The notes beneath the pieces were generated by a model, which saw only the letters and a program-made list of their open reading frames with translations, was not told where the DNA came from and ran no database searches. The translations under genes and the position numbers were made by a program. DNA of 64,000 nt from Rhizobiaceae bacterium (GTDB lineage Bacteria; Pseudomonadota; Alphaproteobacteria; Rhizobiales; Rhizobiaceae): positions 62,001 through 126,000 of the forward strand of contig JABABQ010000032.1 in the NCBI GenBank assembly GCA_014238155.1. Reading direction: 5' to 3'. Position 1 is the first letter of the stretch, and each line of letters starts with the position of its first letter. Shown here in pieces: positions 25,374 through 38,851 of the stretch.

Positions 25374-27305
25374 TTAAAAAGAACGTGCTGCACGGCCCGA
25401 TGGCAGGCCAAAACCCTCGATAAGCGCCTCGGTGCCTTCTTCGCGGGCAATTTCCGCTTGAACATCGGCCATGCGAAAAAAACTCGCCTCGTCTCCAATT
25501 TCGTTGCAGGCGCGTTCGGCGGCACGCAATTCCTGTTTGAGGTTTCGGTTGCGCTCATAAAGTGACAGGGCCTGCAGCCAGCCTTCAACGGCGTCTTCAA
25601 ATGCCGCCTCCGGGAGGCACTGCCACATGCGATTATTGCGCACCTGACTTTCCAGAAGACCCATTTCCGCAGCAAATCCCTGTTCTTCGATACTGCGTTT
25701 TACATCTTCGAGAGACGGCTGCTCGTCGCGTTCACCAGCCTCAGCAAAAACGTTCAGCAACGCAACATGCACTTTTTTCAATATAGGGTGTTCAACTTCC
25801 AGAGATGCAAACTGATCAAAATAGCCAATACCAATGGCCGGATGGTTGAGAACTGATACCAACAGCGCGCATTCACGCAAAGGAGGCGGTGCGGCGGCTG
25901 GACCGGATTTGACCAGCGAGGAATTCATCAAACTGTCGGATACAGCAAACTTCTGACGCGAAGCAACATTACGTGACGCGGCTCCGGATAATTTGTTCTG
26001 TCCGCGCTGCTGACCTTCCACGGTGCCGAAGAAACTGGCAAGACGGTCCCGCATATCCTGCTGATAGTGGCGTTTGACGTTTTCTTCGCCTACCTGACTA
26101 ATTACCGCGAATACCGTTCTCTCAAGTTCGGCGCGCTTTTCGGGGGTATCGAAAACTTGCCCATCGGTTTCCCGACGCCAAAGCATATCAGCCAGTGGCC
26201 GCGAGGAATCGAGTATCTGCTGGAAGGCTTCCGGACCGGCACGGCCAATCAGGTCATCTGGATCTTCGCCTTGCGGCAAAAGAGCAAAACGCAGAGAACG
26301 CCCCGGCTTTAGGCCCGCCAGTGCCGTATCGATACTTCGGAATGCGGCCCGCAATCCGGCTTCATCACCGTCAAAACACAGAATCGGTTCGCCGCCAACC
26401 CGCCATGCCAGTTCTATTTGCGGCTCCGTAAGCGCCGTTCCAAGGGGGGCAACTCCGGTTTCGTAACCAGCGGCATGAAGCGCAATCACGTCCATGTATC
26501 CTTCACAGACGATCAGATTTCCGCCCCGTTCGACGGCCTTCCGCGCTTTGGCATAATTATACAGAATGTTGGATTTGGAAAATAATTCTGTTTCAGGTGA
26601 ATTCAGATATTTGGCAGGCACATCAGCTGACAGCGCGCGTCCTCCAAACGCAATAGGGCGTGAACGCGCATCAAGTATGGGAAACATGATGCGATCGCGA
26701 AAGCGGTCGTAAGAGACTGAAATATCTGATCCGTGCACCACCAGTCCACAGGCTTCTATTCGCTGTTGATCAATGCCCTTTGAAACCAAATATTCTTTCA
26801 ACGCGTTGCGGCTTGCAGGCGCATAACCCATCTGGAAATCGTTCTGCACAGACGATGGCAGACGCCTGTCACGCAGATAGGCCCGCGCCTTGGCACCGTC
26901 TGCGGTTTGCAACTGATCACGGAAAAAGCCAACGGCCAGTTCCATGACATCATATAAAGTAGCCTTTTTCTGCTCTCTCTCCATCGCACGAGGATCAACG
27001 GCAGGCATGGCAACACCGGCTTCATCGGCTAAACGTTCCACCGCTTCTGGAAAACTGATCCCGTCGAGTTCGGTCAAGAACCGAAAATGATCTCCTGACA
27101 CACCACATCCAAAGCAATGATAGCGACCCTTTTGGTTTTCGCAGTGGAAAGACGGAGATTTTTCTCCATGAAACGGGCAACACGCCCAGAAATCGCCTTT
27201 CGACTGATTGGACTTCTTGCGGTCAAACGTCACCCGTCGCCCGACAATATCCGCAATTGGGATTCGGTCGCGTATTTCTTCAAGAAAAGAAGGCGAATAG
27301 CGCAT
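25374..27305 (-). CDS. dnaG: DNA primase DnaG
   Basis: A 643-residue primase that lays RNA primers for replication. The N-terminal CHC2 zinc finger has CPFHGEKSPSF and YHCFGCGVSGD (about residues 42-73). The RNA polymerase core includes FQMGYAPASRNAL, FPILDARSRPIAFGGR and the TOPRIM acidic motifs in VCEGYMDVIALHAAG and LCFDGDEAGLRA. A helicase-binding C-terminal domain follows. The ATG at 27305 has GGAGCC upstream. The order yqeY, dnaG, rpoD on one strand resembles the classic macromolecular synthesis operon without rpsU. Confidence 0.97.
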   Translation of the reverse strand: MRYSPSFLEEIRDRIPIADIVGRRVTFDRKKSNQSKGDFWACCPFHGEKSPSFHCENQKGRYHCFGCGVSGDHFRFLTELDGISFPEAVERLADEAGVAMPAVDPRAMEREQKKATLYDVMELAVGFFRDQLQTADGAKARAYLRDRRLPSSVQNDFQMGYAPASRNALKEYLVSKGIDQQRIEACGLVVHGSDISVSYDRFRDRIMFPILDARSRPIAFGGRALSADVPAKYLNSPETELFSKSNILYNYAKARKAVERGGNLIVCEGYMDVIALHAAGYETGVAPLGTALTEPQIELAWRVGGEPILCFDGDEAGLRAAFRSIDTALAGLKPGRSLRFALLPQGEDPDDLIGRAGPEAFQQILDSSRPLADMLWRRETDGQVFDTPEKRAELERTVFAVISQVGEENVKRHYQQDMRDRLASFFGTVEGQQRGQNKLSGAASRNVASRQKFAVSDSLMNSSLVKSGPAAAPPPLRECALLVSVLNHPAIGIGYFDQFASLEVEHPILKKVHVALLNVFAEAGERDEQPSLEDVKRSIEEQGFAAEMGLLESQVRNNRMWQCLPEAAFEDAVEGWLQALSLYERNRNLKQELRAAERACNEIGDEASFFRMADVQAEIAREEGTEALIEGFGLPSGRAARSF

Positions 27306-27410
27306 GGTGGGCTCCGGTTTCTCACCAGATATAGGAGTGATGGCAGATCAGCGCGAGTCAGATTGACAACCTTGCCCGTTTTTCACAGGCAAGACGCGGT
27401 AATTCGGCAA

Positions 27411-27860
27411 TTAGCCGAGCAGTTCCTTGACGACTTTGCTGGCCTGGCCAACGTCCAGTTTGCCGGGATAGCGCTGTTTGATCGCATTCATACATTTGCC
27501 CATATCGCGCAGGCTTTCGCCACCAACTTCGGAAACGATCTTAGTGCAGGCGTTGCGCACTTCGTCCGCATCCATCTGTTTAGGCAAATAAGCGCGAATG
27601 ATTTCCATTTCCTCGCGTTCCTGCGCGGCAAGCTCCAGACGGTTGCCTTCTTCATAGAGGCGAGCGGATTCTTCGCGCTGCTTGATCATTTTCGACAGGA
27701 TTCCGAGGATATCCTCGTCGGAAACCCGTTCCTTGCCCGCGCCGCGGGCATTGATGTCACGATCCTTGATTGCAGCGTTAATCAACCTCAGGGTGGAAAG
27801 CTTGCGCTTTTCGCCTGATTTCATCGCGTCTTTCATGCCGTCTACCAGACGTGTACGCAT
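27411..27860 (-). CDS. GatB/YqeY domain-containing protein
   Basis: A 149-residue protein of the YqeY family, related to the tRNA-binding tail of the amidotransferase subunit GatB. It reads LSTLRLINAAIKDRDI, ILGILSKMIKQREES, YLPKQMDADEV and MNAIKQRYPGKLDVGQASKVVKELL. Role unproven; perhaps tRNA-dependent amidation or quality control. AGGAGA precedes the ATG. It is upstream of dnaG and divergent from carA across a 242-bp gap, an arrangement common in Hyphomicrobiales. Confidence 0.93.
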   Translation of the reverse strand: MRTRLVDGMKDAMKSGEKRKLSTLRLINAAIKDRDINARGAGKERVSDEDILGILSKMIKQREESARLYEEGNRLELAAQEREEMEIIRAYLPKQMDADEVRNACTKIVSEVGGESLRDMGKCMNAIKQRYPGKLDVGQASKVVKELLG

Positions 27861-28102
27861 CTTTTGTCTCCTGTGATGACTTTCGCCACCTTGATGAACA
27901 GCCGTTTCAGATCGCCCACACTATCAAGGCGTCTTTCAACATGCAATTTCCATGTGGGGCTTGGTATCCGCAAAATGGGTGCTATACAGCGCAAGATCAA
28001 GCATGGATAATACGCAATTGCTGCATAGCTGCCCTGTTCGGGAGCGACTGTTTGTCCATTGCCAAGATCGGCATTAATTACGAATCATATGGAATTCCGA
28101 TC

Positions 28103-29311
28103 ATGAGCCAATCCCCTCCCGCACCCTGGACGCTGACAAAACCCACGGCATTACTGATACTTGCCGACGGTACAGTCATTGAAGGCACAGGTGCCGGCGC
28201 ATCCGGAACAGCCGAAGCAGAAGTTTGTTTCAACACTGCCATTACCGGCTATCAAGAGATCCTGACCGACCCATCCTATGCTGGCCAAATCGTCACTTTT
28301 ACTTTTCCACATATTGGCAATGTCGGGGCCAATGAAGAAGATGTTGAAACTCTGGATATGGATGCTCCGACGGGGGTGGCAGGTGCGGTTTTTAAGATGC
28401 CGATTACAAATCCGTCCAATTATCGCTCTGCAAAGCACTTCAATGACTGGCTGGTGGCGCGCAATATTATTGCGCTGTGCAATATCGATACACGTGCACT
28501 GACCGCCCATATTCGCGAAAGCGGGCTGGCGAACGCGGTTATTGCGCATGACCCAGACGGAGACTTTGACCTTGCCGCCCTTAAGCAGCGCGCTGCCAAT
28601 TGGGCTGGTTTGGAAGGTATGGATCTGGCACCCAGTGTCACGTCTGAAAACACAGGCCAATGGTCGCAAAAACCGTGGGTTTGGAATCAGGGATATCGCG
28701 AGAGCCAAGCGCATGCGCACCACATTGTAGCCATGGATTTTGGTGTGAAACGCAACATTTTGCGACTTTTTACCGGACTTGACTGTAAAGTGACGGTGGT
28801 GCCGGCCACTGCTAAAGCCGAAGAAATTCTGGCCCTGCAGCCAGACGGAATATTTTTGTCAAATGGCCCGGGCGACCCGGCGGCGACCGGGAAATATTCA
28901 GTTGAACAAATCCGCAAACTTGTCGACAGCGGTCTGCCGGTGTTTGGAATTTGCCTTGGGCACCAAATGCTGGCACTGGCGCTTGGAGCGACCACTGTAA
29001 AAATGCATCAGGGCCATCATGGCGCCAACCACCCGGTAAAAGACCACACCACCGGGAAAGTTGAAATTGTATCAATGAATCATGGGTTTGCCGTGGATAG
29101 TGATAGCCTGCCCGAAGGCGTTGAAGAAACTCATGTCAGTTTGTTCGACGGCACCAATTGTGGCTTGAGTTTGACCGGTAAGCCTGTATTCAGCGTCCAG
29201 CATCACCCGGAAGCGAGCCCTGGTCCGCAAGACAGTCACTACCTGTTCCGGCGGTTCCTCAATCTGATCAAACAGACCAAGGGTGAAGAGTTATTAAAAG
29301 AGCGGGCCTGA
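28103..29311 (+). CDS. carA: Carbamoyl-phosphate synthase small subunit
   Basis: A 402-residue glutamine amidotransferase subunit. It hydrolyses glutamine and channels ammonia to CarB for carbamoyl phosphate, used in arginine and pyrimidine synthesis. Motifs: FNTAITGYQEILTDPSYAGQ (residues 36-55 or so), the class I glutaminase LSNGPGDP, nucleophile Cys in FGICLGHQML and catalytic His/Glu in QHHPEASPGPQD. The ATG at 28103 is chosen to match family length; the frame is open further upstream. carB is 1.4 kb downstream, separated by a gene on the opposite strand, so the two subunits need separate promoters. Confidence 0.97.
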   Translation: MSQSPPAPWTLTKPTALLILADGTVIEGTGAGASGTAEAEVCFNTAITGYQEILTDPSYAGQIVTFTFPHIGNVGANEEDVETLDMDAPTGVAGAVFKMPITNPSNYRSAKHFNDWLVARNIIALCNIDTRALTAHIRESGLANAVIAHDPDGDFDLAALKQRAANWAGLEGMDLAPSVTSENTGQWSQKPWVWNQGYRESQAHAHHIVAMDFGVKRNILRLFTGLDCKVTVVPATAKAEEILALQPDGIFLSNGPGDPAATGKYSVEQIRKLVDSGLPVFGICLGHQMLALALGATTVKMHQGHHGANHPVKDHTTGKVEIVSMNHGFAVDSDSLPEGVEETHVSLFDGTNCGLSLTGKPVFSVQHHPEASPGPQDSHYLFRRFLNLIKQTKGEELLKERA

Positions 29312-29344
29312 TCGGAAGCTTCCCCCCGAACAGGTGTTCCCAAC

Positions 29345-30355
29345 TCAATAGCCTTCGAATACCCGCGTGTTGCATTCACCAAGTTTGCCGGTTTCAAAAC
29401 CGCGATAGAACCACGCTTTGCGCTGTTCTGAGGTGCCGTGATTGAAACTTTCGGGCACCACATATCCCTGGGTGCGCTTTTGAATGGCGTCATCCCCAAT
29501 TTGCGTTGCGGCGTTTAAAGCTTCTTCCAAATCACCTTTTTCAAGCAGGCCTTTCTGATCGGTAAAATGCGCCCAAATCCCTGCAAAACAATCCGCCTGC
29601 AATTCTACACGAATAGACATCTGATTGGCTTCGGCCTTTCCCATGGAACGGCGAAGCTGATTGAAACGCGGCAGAACTCCGATGACGTTCTGCACGTGAT
29701 GTCCGACTTCGTGAGCGATCACATAGGCGTTGGCGAAATCGCCACTGGCATCAAACTGGCGCGAAAGAGTCTGAAAGAACGAAGTATCGAGGTAGACTTT
29801 GCTGTCACCCGGGCAATAGAACGGTCCTGTCGCCGAACTCGCCTGACCACAGGCTGAGCGGATGCTGCGGGAAAACAAGACCAGTTTCGGCTCGGGATAT
29901 TCGCGCCCTTCCTGTTGAAAAATTCCGTTCCAGACATTTTCGGTTTCGGCCAGAACCACGCCTACAAATTGCTTCATATCATCGGAACTAACAGTCCTAC
30001 CGCTTTTGGTCCGCGGTTGAGGCATGGGTGTCGGGCGAGCTGTTTGATCTTGCTGTTTCGGCACCAGACTGCCACCGCCGCCGCCGGTCAACATGTCGAG
30101 TGGATTGATACCGCAGGATTTCAGCACAAAGAACAATATGACGATAATGATTATGGTGCCGAACCCGCCACCTCCGGCGCGTCGTACGGGCCCCCGCCCA
30201 CCGCTGGTTCGTCCACGACCCAATCCGCCAGGCAGGCGAAGTCCGCCGCCGCCGCGCCGGTTGGGTCGGCCAAAACCACCGCTGCCTCCGCTGCCGGCGT
30301 CGTCGTCGCGAACGTCTTCAATGTTAGAACTTTCCTTGCGTCCGCGCCAGCGCAT
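29345..30355 (-). CDS. ypfJ: Neutral zinc metallopeptidase, YpfJ family
   Basis: A 336-residue membrane-anchored protein. The N-terminal 65 residues are Gly/Arg-rich and cytoplasmic, followed by one membrane helix (GTIIIIVILFFVLKSCG, about 66-82) and a periplasmic metalloprotease domain with the zinc motif HEVGHH (about residue 215) and a downstream ELQADCFAGIWAH. Substrates are unknown. It faces carA tail to tail (33 bp) and is divergent from carB, so it interrupts the car genes. Confidence 0.92.
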   Translation of the reverse strand: MRWRGRKESSNIEDVRDDDAGSGGSGGFGRPNRRGGGGLRLPGGLGRGRTSGGRGPVRRAGGGGFGTIIIIVILFFVLKSCGINPLDMLTGGGGGSLVPKQQDQTARPTPMPQPRTKSGRTVSSDDMKQFVGVVLAETENVWNGIFQQEGREYPEPKLVLFSRSIRSACGQASSATGPFYCPGDSKVYLDTSFFQTLSRQFDASGDFANAYVIAHEVGHHVQNVIGVLPRFNQLRRSMGKAEANQMSIRVELQADCFAGIWAHFTDQKGLLEKGDLEEALNAATQIGDDAIQKRTQGYVVPESFNHGTSEQRKAWFYRGFETGKLGECNTRVFEGY

Positions 30356-30741
30356 GGCGATTCCTCTATGCTTGGATTACGGCATCTGGTTGCCCATTTT
30401 ATGTGAAGACAATAAGTCGCAGAAACTTTCCACGCAAGCAACATGCATAGCAAATGACCGGGTTGAATTACATATTTGCAGACAAACTCAGTTCCCAACC
30501 GACCTGTATTAAGACCGAAACTCTCGCTGATTCAGACAACCAGCATTGGAGGATATGCCAATCGGCAGATTTGCCGCCCCTTCATCCACGAAAATGCTGT
30601 ATCTTGGGGTTTCGCGGTTGTCCCGCTTCCCCTATAGAGACGCCTTAGCCACGACATTTTGCTCTGAGCTCCGGTGTTTCACTGGACGGGATTCCGCACG
30701 GGATCAGAGTAGGTCAAAACTAGTCAGCCAGGGCCCGTAAA
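30356..30741. other. ypfJ-carB divergent intergenic region
   Basis: 386 bp without a supported gene. It must hold promoters for ypfJ (minus) and carB (plus). I see no riboswitch or clear terminator-like leader. Confidence 0.5.
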
Positions 30742-34176
<3,435 letters not shown>

Positions 34177-34191
34177 AGCAATTGAGGTGCA

Positions 34192-34632
34192 ATGACAGAA
34201 CCGACACTACGCCAAGCCACACTGGAAGACGTGCCGCAAATTGTCGCTTGTATTGATGCTGCCTATGAATGCTATGCTAATTCGATTGCGGACCTGCCAC
34301 CGGTGTCAGCCGGACTTGATGAGGACATCCTCACCAACCAGGTTTGGGTGATGGACCTGAACGGGACAGCTCTCGGCATTTTGGTGCTGGTGGTGGCAGA
34401 CGGGTTCATGAAACTGGCAAATCTAGCGGTTCATCCAGATCATGGAGGCAAGGGCTTGGGCGGGGCACTGATTAAACACGCCGAGCAAGAGGCCTATGAA
34501 CAGGGTTTTTTCGAGATGAGACTGAATACCCACTCCGATATGACAAGCACTCAACGTCTTTACCAACGTCTTGGCTGGAAAGAGACCGGGCGCAATGGCA
34601 CGACGGTGACGATGAATAAAACTCTGACCTAA
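34192..34632 (+). CDS. GNAT family N-acetyltransferase
   Basis: A 146-residue acetyl-CoA-dependent transferase. The fold is seen in LRQATLEDVPQIVACIDAAYECY at the start, LANLAVHPDHGGKGLGGALIKHAE (acetyl-CoA binding motif A, about residues 76-100) and MTSTQRLYQRLGWKETGR near the end. Substrate unknown. It starts 15 bp after carB with a GAGGTG site and is likely co-transcribed with it. Confidence 0.9.
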   Translation: MTEPTLRQATLEDVPQIVACIDAAYECYANSIADLPPVSAGLDEDILTNQVWVMDLNGTALGILVLVVADGFMKLANLAVHPDHGGKGLGGALIKHAEQEAYEQGFFEMRLNTHSDMTSTQRLYQRLGWKETGRNGTTVTMNKTLT

Positions 34633-34738
34633 TCAATCTTGACAACATAATTGGGGAAGTTTCAAACCATCGAACAGATGGTTGTGCCCGACGAAATACC
34701 TGTTATCACTGCAACTTTGCCACCTTTTGGATGACGCT

Positions 34739-35716
34739 GTGATTGCTGCCCCAACTCTTGCTGAAATCGAAGCTGCCAGCGCGGCACTTGCCGGTCGCAT
34801 AGTTGCGACACCAACATTGACGCTGAATTCGGACCGTCTGACCCCGTACCTGCCAGGTGGCGGCGCGCAGGTGCACATGAAAATGGAACTGTTCCAGCAG
34901 GCGGGCTCGTTCAAGGCCCGCGGCGCATTGCTGGCGGTCGATGCATTGACCACGGATCAACGGGCAGCCGGTGTCACTGCCGTATCTGCGGGCAATCATG
35001 CCCTGGCCGTTTCCTGGGGCGCCAGCAAGGCCGGCATTTCCGCCAAAGTTGTGATGCCCGATTCAGCCGACAGGATCCGTGTTGATGGCTGCAAGGCTCT
35101 GGGAGCCGAAGTGATGTTGGTCAAAAATGTCGAAGAGGCATTTATCGAATCCGACCGACTGGTGGAGAGAGAAGGTCGCACCATGCTGCATCCTTTCGAA
35201 AGCCCGTTTATGACACTTGGAGCGGCAACTTGTGGCCTCGAATTTGCACGCAGTCGTCCGAATCTGGAAGTTGCAGTCATCCCGGTTGGTGGTGGCGGCT
35301 TCATCTCGGGCATGTCGACGGCGATAAAGCTGATCATTCCGGATTGCCATATCATCGGCATCGAGCCCTTTGGGGCGGACAGCATGTATCGAAGCTTCGA
35401 ACAAGGGGAAGCTGTCGAACTCGAATCTGTCGACACAATCGCCGATTCGCTCGGCGCGCCGATGGCCCGGCCAAACAGTTTTGCGATTACACGGCAAAAT
35501 GTCAGCGAAATCGTTCGACTGGAAGACGATGAACTTCGCGAAGGCATGAAATTGCTCTATGACGGGTTGAAAATCGTCGCTGAACCGGCTTGCGCTGCAA
35601 CAACCGCAGCCGTAACCGGTCGGCTAAAACAACAACTTGCGGGACGCAATATTGGCATTGTTGCCTGCGGTTCCAACATCAGCCACAACAAATTCAACCG
35701 GTTGACCGGGACATAA
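34739..35716 (+). CDS. PLP-dependent threonine/serine dehydratase-like protein
   Basis: A 325-residue fold-type II PLP enzyme. The Schiff-base Lys is in QQAGSFKARGAL (about residue 60), followed by SAGNHALAVSWGA and the phosphate-binding glycine loop VGGGGFISGMSTA (about 180-190). Pattern and length fit threonine dehydratase or serine/threonine ammonia-lyase without the regulatory ACT domain. The GTG at 34739 with GGATGA upstream gives the usual N terminus (VIAAPTLAEIEAAS); a TTG at 34682 is an alternative. It runs 106 bp after the GNAT gene in the same direction. Confidence 0.88.
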   Translation: MIAAPTLAEIEAASAALAGRIVATPTLTLNSDRLTPYLPGGGAQVHMKMELFQQAGSFKARGALLAVDALTTDQRAAGVTAVSAGNHALAVSWGASKAGISAKVVMPDSADRIRVDGCKALGAEVMLVKNVEEAFIESDRLVEREGRTMLHPFESPFMTLGAATCGLEFARSRPNLEVAVIPVGGGGFISGMSTAIKLIIPDCHIIGIEPFGADSMYRSFEQGEAVELESVDTIADSLGAPMARPNSFAITRQNVSEIVRLEDDELREGMKLLYDGLKIVAEPACAATTAAVTGRLKQQLAGRNIGIVACGSNISHNKFNRLTGT

Positions 35717-35765
35717 ATCCAACTTGACGGCCTGAATCGCTGCCCCATATAATAAGCGTTGAAGT

Positions 35766-35794
35766 CGACGGAGGTTCAAACATCTCCTCCGTCG
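35766..35794 (+). other. 9-bp inverted repeat between dehydratase gene and greA
   Basis: CGACGGAGG and CCTCCGTCG form a perfect stem with an 11-base loop, 81 bp before greA. There is no T tract after it on either strand, so a simple terminator is doubtful; it may be a regulatory or transcript-end structure. Confidence 0.45.
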
Positions 35795-35875
35795 CGAAAA
35801 ATCGAAAATCACAACCATCGGACCTGTGGTTCACACCGCATCCGATCATTAGTGTAAAACCAAGGAGGAGCCACA

Positions 35876-36349
35876 ATGGAAAAGGTTCCCATGACTCAGC
35901 CGGGATTTACCGCGCTGGAAATAGAATTGAAACGCCGCCAGTCCGAAGACAGGCACCGAATCGTAAACGCGATAGCAGAAGCTCGCGAACATGGCGATCT
36001 GTCGGAAAATGCCGAATATCACGCTGCCAAAGAGCAACAGAGCCACAATGAAGGCCGCATCATGGAGCTGGAAGACATTGTCGCCCGTGCGGAAGTGATC
36101 GACATCTCGAAAATGTCCGGCGACACCGTCAAGTTTGGCGCCACCGTACGGCTGGTTGATGAAGAGACCGACGAAGAAAAACATTATCAAATTGTTGGAG
36201 ATCAGGAAGCGGATGTTAATTCCGGCAAGATTTCGATTTCCAGTCCGATTGCTCGGGCTCTCATTGGTAAGGAAGAGGGCGACAGTGTTGAAGTTGCTGC
36301 CCCGGGCGGTGCGCGCGCCTATGAAATATTGAAAGTGCAATACGTTTAA
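35876..36349 (+). CDS. greA: Transcription elongation factor GreA
   Basis: A 157-residue factor that enters the secondary channel of RNA polymerase and stimulates cleavage of backtracked RNA. The N-terminal coiled coil includes [16 protein letters not shown] with the acidic tip residues, and the C-terminal FKBP-like domain ends with [27 protein letters not shown] lies 5 bases before the ATG. Size is normal. Confidence 0.97.
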   Translation: MEKVPMTQPGFTALEIELKRRQSEDRHRIVNAIAEAREHGDLSENAEYHAAKEQQSHNEGRIMELEDIVARAEVIDISKMSGDTVKFGATVRLVDEETDEEKHYQIVGDQEADVNSGKISISSPIARALIGKEEGDSVEVAAPGGARAYEILKVQYV

Positions 36350-36373
36350 TCACGAAGGGTTCCAAAACTCTCA

Positions 36374-37000
36374 ATGATCGACCTCTACACCTTTGGCACG
36401 CCCAATGGCCGCAAGGTCTCTATCGCTCTGGAAGAGATGGGGCTGAACTATCAGGTCAACTCCATCGACATTATGAACAATGAGCAGTTCAGGGCAGATT
36501 TTTTGAAGATTTCTCCGAACAACAAAATCCCCGCCATCGTTGATCATGATACGGGAATATCATTGATGGAGTCCGGCGCAATTCTACACTATCTGGCGAC
36601 AAAGTCCGGCAGGTTTCTGCCCAAAGATCCCCACCACCATTGGCAGGCGCTGGAATGGTTGAACTGGCAATCCGGCGGCTTTGGCCCGATGTTGGGACAG
36701 GCGCACCATTTTTTGCATTTCAATCCCGGTCGCTCGGACTATGCCGAGAGTCGTTTTGGAGAGGAAGCGCAAAGATTGTACGGTGTACTGGACGGACAAT
36801 TGGTCGGGCGCAATTTTGTGGCCGGCGAGTATTCAATTGCCGATATGGCAATTTGGCCATGGGTCGCACGGTTTGAGTTTCAAAAGATCGACCTGAATGC
36901 ATTTCCCAATGTATTGCGTTGGTACCGCACAATTGCAACGCGGTCCGCCGTTATCGCCGGTTATTCGGTGCCAGTCGATACGGAAATTCCAAACCCGTGA
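36374..37000 (+). CDS. Glutathione S-transferase family protein (YfcG/Ure2-like)
   Basis: A 208-residue two-domain GST. Thioredoxin-fold motifs: LYTFGTPNGRKVSIALEE (active-site loop), NNKIPAI (cis-Pro) and LMESGAILHYLA (Glu-Ser for glutathione). The helical domain has YSIADMAIWPWV with the capping Asp. The Thr-x-Asn-Gly loop resembles the YfcG/Ure2-like Nu class with disulfide reductase activity. It starts 24 bp after greA and its stop overlaps the next gene's start (GTGA). Confidence 0.92.
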   Translation: MIDLYTFGTPNGRKVSIALEEMGLNYQVNSIDIMNNEQFRADFLKISPNNKIPAIVDHDTGISLMESGAILHYLATKSGRFLPKDPHHHWQALEWLNWQSGGFGPMLGQAHHFLHFNPGRSDYAESRFGEEAQRLYGVLDGQLVGRNFVAGEYSIADMAIWPWVARFEFQKIDLNAFPNVLRWYRTIATRSAVIAGYSVPVDTEIPNP

Positions 37001-37965
37001 TAAACCCCGACCTGAAAATTCTAATTCTGACTGACGGCAAAATCGGCGATCTCATGCAATGTCGGGGAGTCGCCTCGGCTTTGGCGGAATCCGACAATAT
37101 CTTGGAATCTGTGGTCAGTCCTGGTTGGCTGACCTCGCTCCCCCTGCCCTATATGCCGTTATCGGCAGTTGACCGGCAGTCCGCATTAATGAGCACCAAC
37201 GCTGATATGATCATAGCGTCGGGACGACGCACGGTTCCTTACCTGCGTGCTTTGAAAAAGCGTCGGGGGCGCGAGTGTTTTGCGGTATTTTTGAAAGATC
37301 CAACGATGCACCACGACGTCGCAGATATGATCTGGGCGCCAGAGCACGATCAGTTATCGAAGCCCAACAGCATATCAACCGCCACATCACCGCACGCGTT
37401 CACGGCTGAAAAACTCGCCGCAGCGCACCAAACAGCTGCTGCACGATTTGCTGATTTTGGGTCACCTAATGTCGGGCTCATTCTGGGCGGCAATACAAAA
37501 TCTGTTAGTTGGTCCGGTGGGTCGCGTCAACGTCTGATGTCGGCATTGCAGTTGATGCCGGCTAAAACAAATGTGCTGGTGACCAGTTCTCGCAGAACGC
37601 CGCAATCCTTGTTGAATACAGTGCAACAATCGCTGGAACCGTACAATTCCACTTTGTGGGCCGGGGAAGAAAGTGGTGGCGAAAATCCATATCTGGAAAT
37701 GCTGGCCTGGTGCGACCGACTCATTGTCACAGGCGACAGCCATAACATGGTGTCAGAAGCCCTGGTCAGTGGTTGCCCGGTGCATGTGTTTCGCCCCGAC
37801 GATCTGCACAAAAAAATGCACGCTTTTCTGGATGCGCTGGAAGCTGCAAATCTGGTTCAGGAAATACAGCAAGGTTTTGACAAACAGGTGGGCACACCAA
37901 TCAATGCAACACCGCAGATCTGCGCTGAAATTATGAAACGATACGCAGCCAGATCAGGCAAATAA
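36997..37965 (+). CDS. ELM1/GtrOC1-like glycosyltransferase family protein (DUF1022)
   Basis: A 322-residue protein of the family that includes plant mitochondrial fission protein ELM1. In bacteria these resemble nucleotide-sugar glycosyltransferases. It opens with KILILTDGKIGDLMQCRGVA (residues about 6-25), then ADMIIASGRRTVPYL, VGLILGGNTKSVSWS and WCDRLIVTGDSHNMVSEA, where the Ser-x-Ser-Glu-like segment is the usual donor-binding area. The GTG at 36997 overlaps the GST stop codon, implying translational coupling. It ends 12 bp inside the convergent 2OG oxygenase gene. Function in bacteria is not settled. Confidence 0.85.
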   Translation: MINPDLKILILTDGKIGDLMQCRGVASALAESDNILESVVSPGWLTSLPLPYMPLSAVDRQSALMSTNADMIIASGRRTVPYLRALKKRRGRECFAVFLKDPTMHHDVADMIWAPEHDQLSKPNSISTATSPHAFTAEKLAAAHQTAAARFADFGSPNVGLILGGNTKSVSWSGGSRQRLMSALQLMPAKTNVLVTSSRRTPQSLLNTVQQSLEPYNSTLWAGEESGGENPYLEMLAWCDRLIVTGDSHNMVSEALVSGCPVHVFRPDDLHKKMHAFLDALEAANLVQEIQQGFDKQVGTPINATPQICAEIMKRYAARSGK

Positions 37966-38625
37966 TTCCGCTGGAACAGTGGTTTGCGGAAATGCCAACT
38001 GTTCGCGAGCCCGCCAATCCTGCGTCACATAGTTGATGATGATAGATTTTCGAACTCCCTGAAGCGGACGCGGTTCGAATCCGTGCCAGGTATCATTGGA
38101 AGGTACAAAGATCATCGCCAGATTTGGGACAAACGGAGATTCACCAACATGTGTATCCTTGTCTGCATAAATGCTTGTTCCAAGCGATCTGTGGCCCTCA
38201 CCGTCCGACAGATACAGTAACATTGTAAATGACTTTACGCCGATATCTGTATGGGGCTCCAGCCAAAAACCGTCGGTATCTTGTGCATATTCAATGCGCA
38301 GGAAAGTATCGCTCAGATCGGTGTTGAATTTTGTTTGGACAGCGGTCACGACTTCTTCGCTTTGCAGTGCTTCGGCAAGCAATTTGCAGGCATTGTATTT
38401 GCTGCAATTGTCAGCATCAAAATAGCTGCGCGACTTATTGTGCACTTCGCGCGTGCCAGATACGCCACCCAATTCTGGTGCCGGAAAGGGCAGATCCTGC
38501 AATTCCGCCAGCACTTGCGATGGCACAACATCGCTGACCAGGAAATATGGGTAAGGATCAGAGTGTTGCTCTGCTGCCGCGAAACTCGCCAAAATGGTTT
38601 TCTTTATGTCGTTTAAGCTGGTCAT
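37954..38625 (-). CDS. 2-oxoglutarate/Fe(II)-dependent oxygenase (prolyl hydroxylase-like)
   Basis: A 223-residue double-stranded beta-helix protein. The iron ligands fit H-x-D...H: LEPHTDIGVKSF (about residues 121-132) and WHGFEPRPLQGVRKSIIINYV, where the last His binds iron and the Arg 2-oxoglutarate. It hydroxylates an unknown substrate; clusters for surface polysaccharide modification often hold such genes. The 3' end overlaps the convergent ELM1-like gene by 12 bp. Confidence 0.85.
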   Translation of the reverse strand: MTSLNDIKKTILASFAAAEQHSDPYPYFLVSDVVPSQVLAELQDLPFPAPELGGVSGTREVHNKSRSYFDADNCSKYNACKLLAEALQSEEVVTAVQTKFNTDLSDTFLRIEYAQDTDGFWLEPHTDIGVKSFTMLLYLSDGEGHRSLGTSIYADKDTHVGESPFVPNLAMIFVPSNDTWHGFEPRPLQGVRKSIIINYVTQDWRAREQLAFPQTTVPAELFA

Positions 38626-38851
38626 CGCGGTTCACTTCAATTGCCTGGAATATGTAATCCTCCCACTTGCGTTTGGTTTATCCCATAGCGGGCATGGAAA
38701 CAATCGCAGCTGATAAAATCTTCTCGCCTGCCCCCGCTTCAAGCTTGATCACTTGTTTGTTCAAATCCGGGGATGGACGCTTGCAACCCTTGTAACTACC
38801 CCCGTCTCGCTCCTAGATATGGGGCTGGATAGAACTGTTAAGGCACAGAAA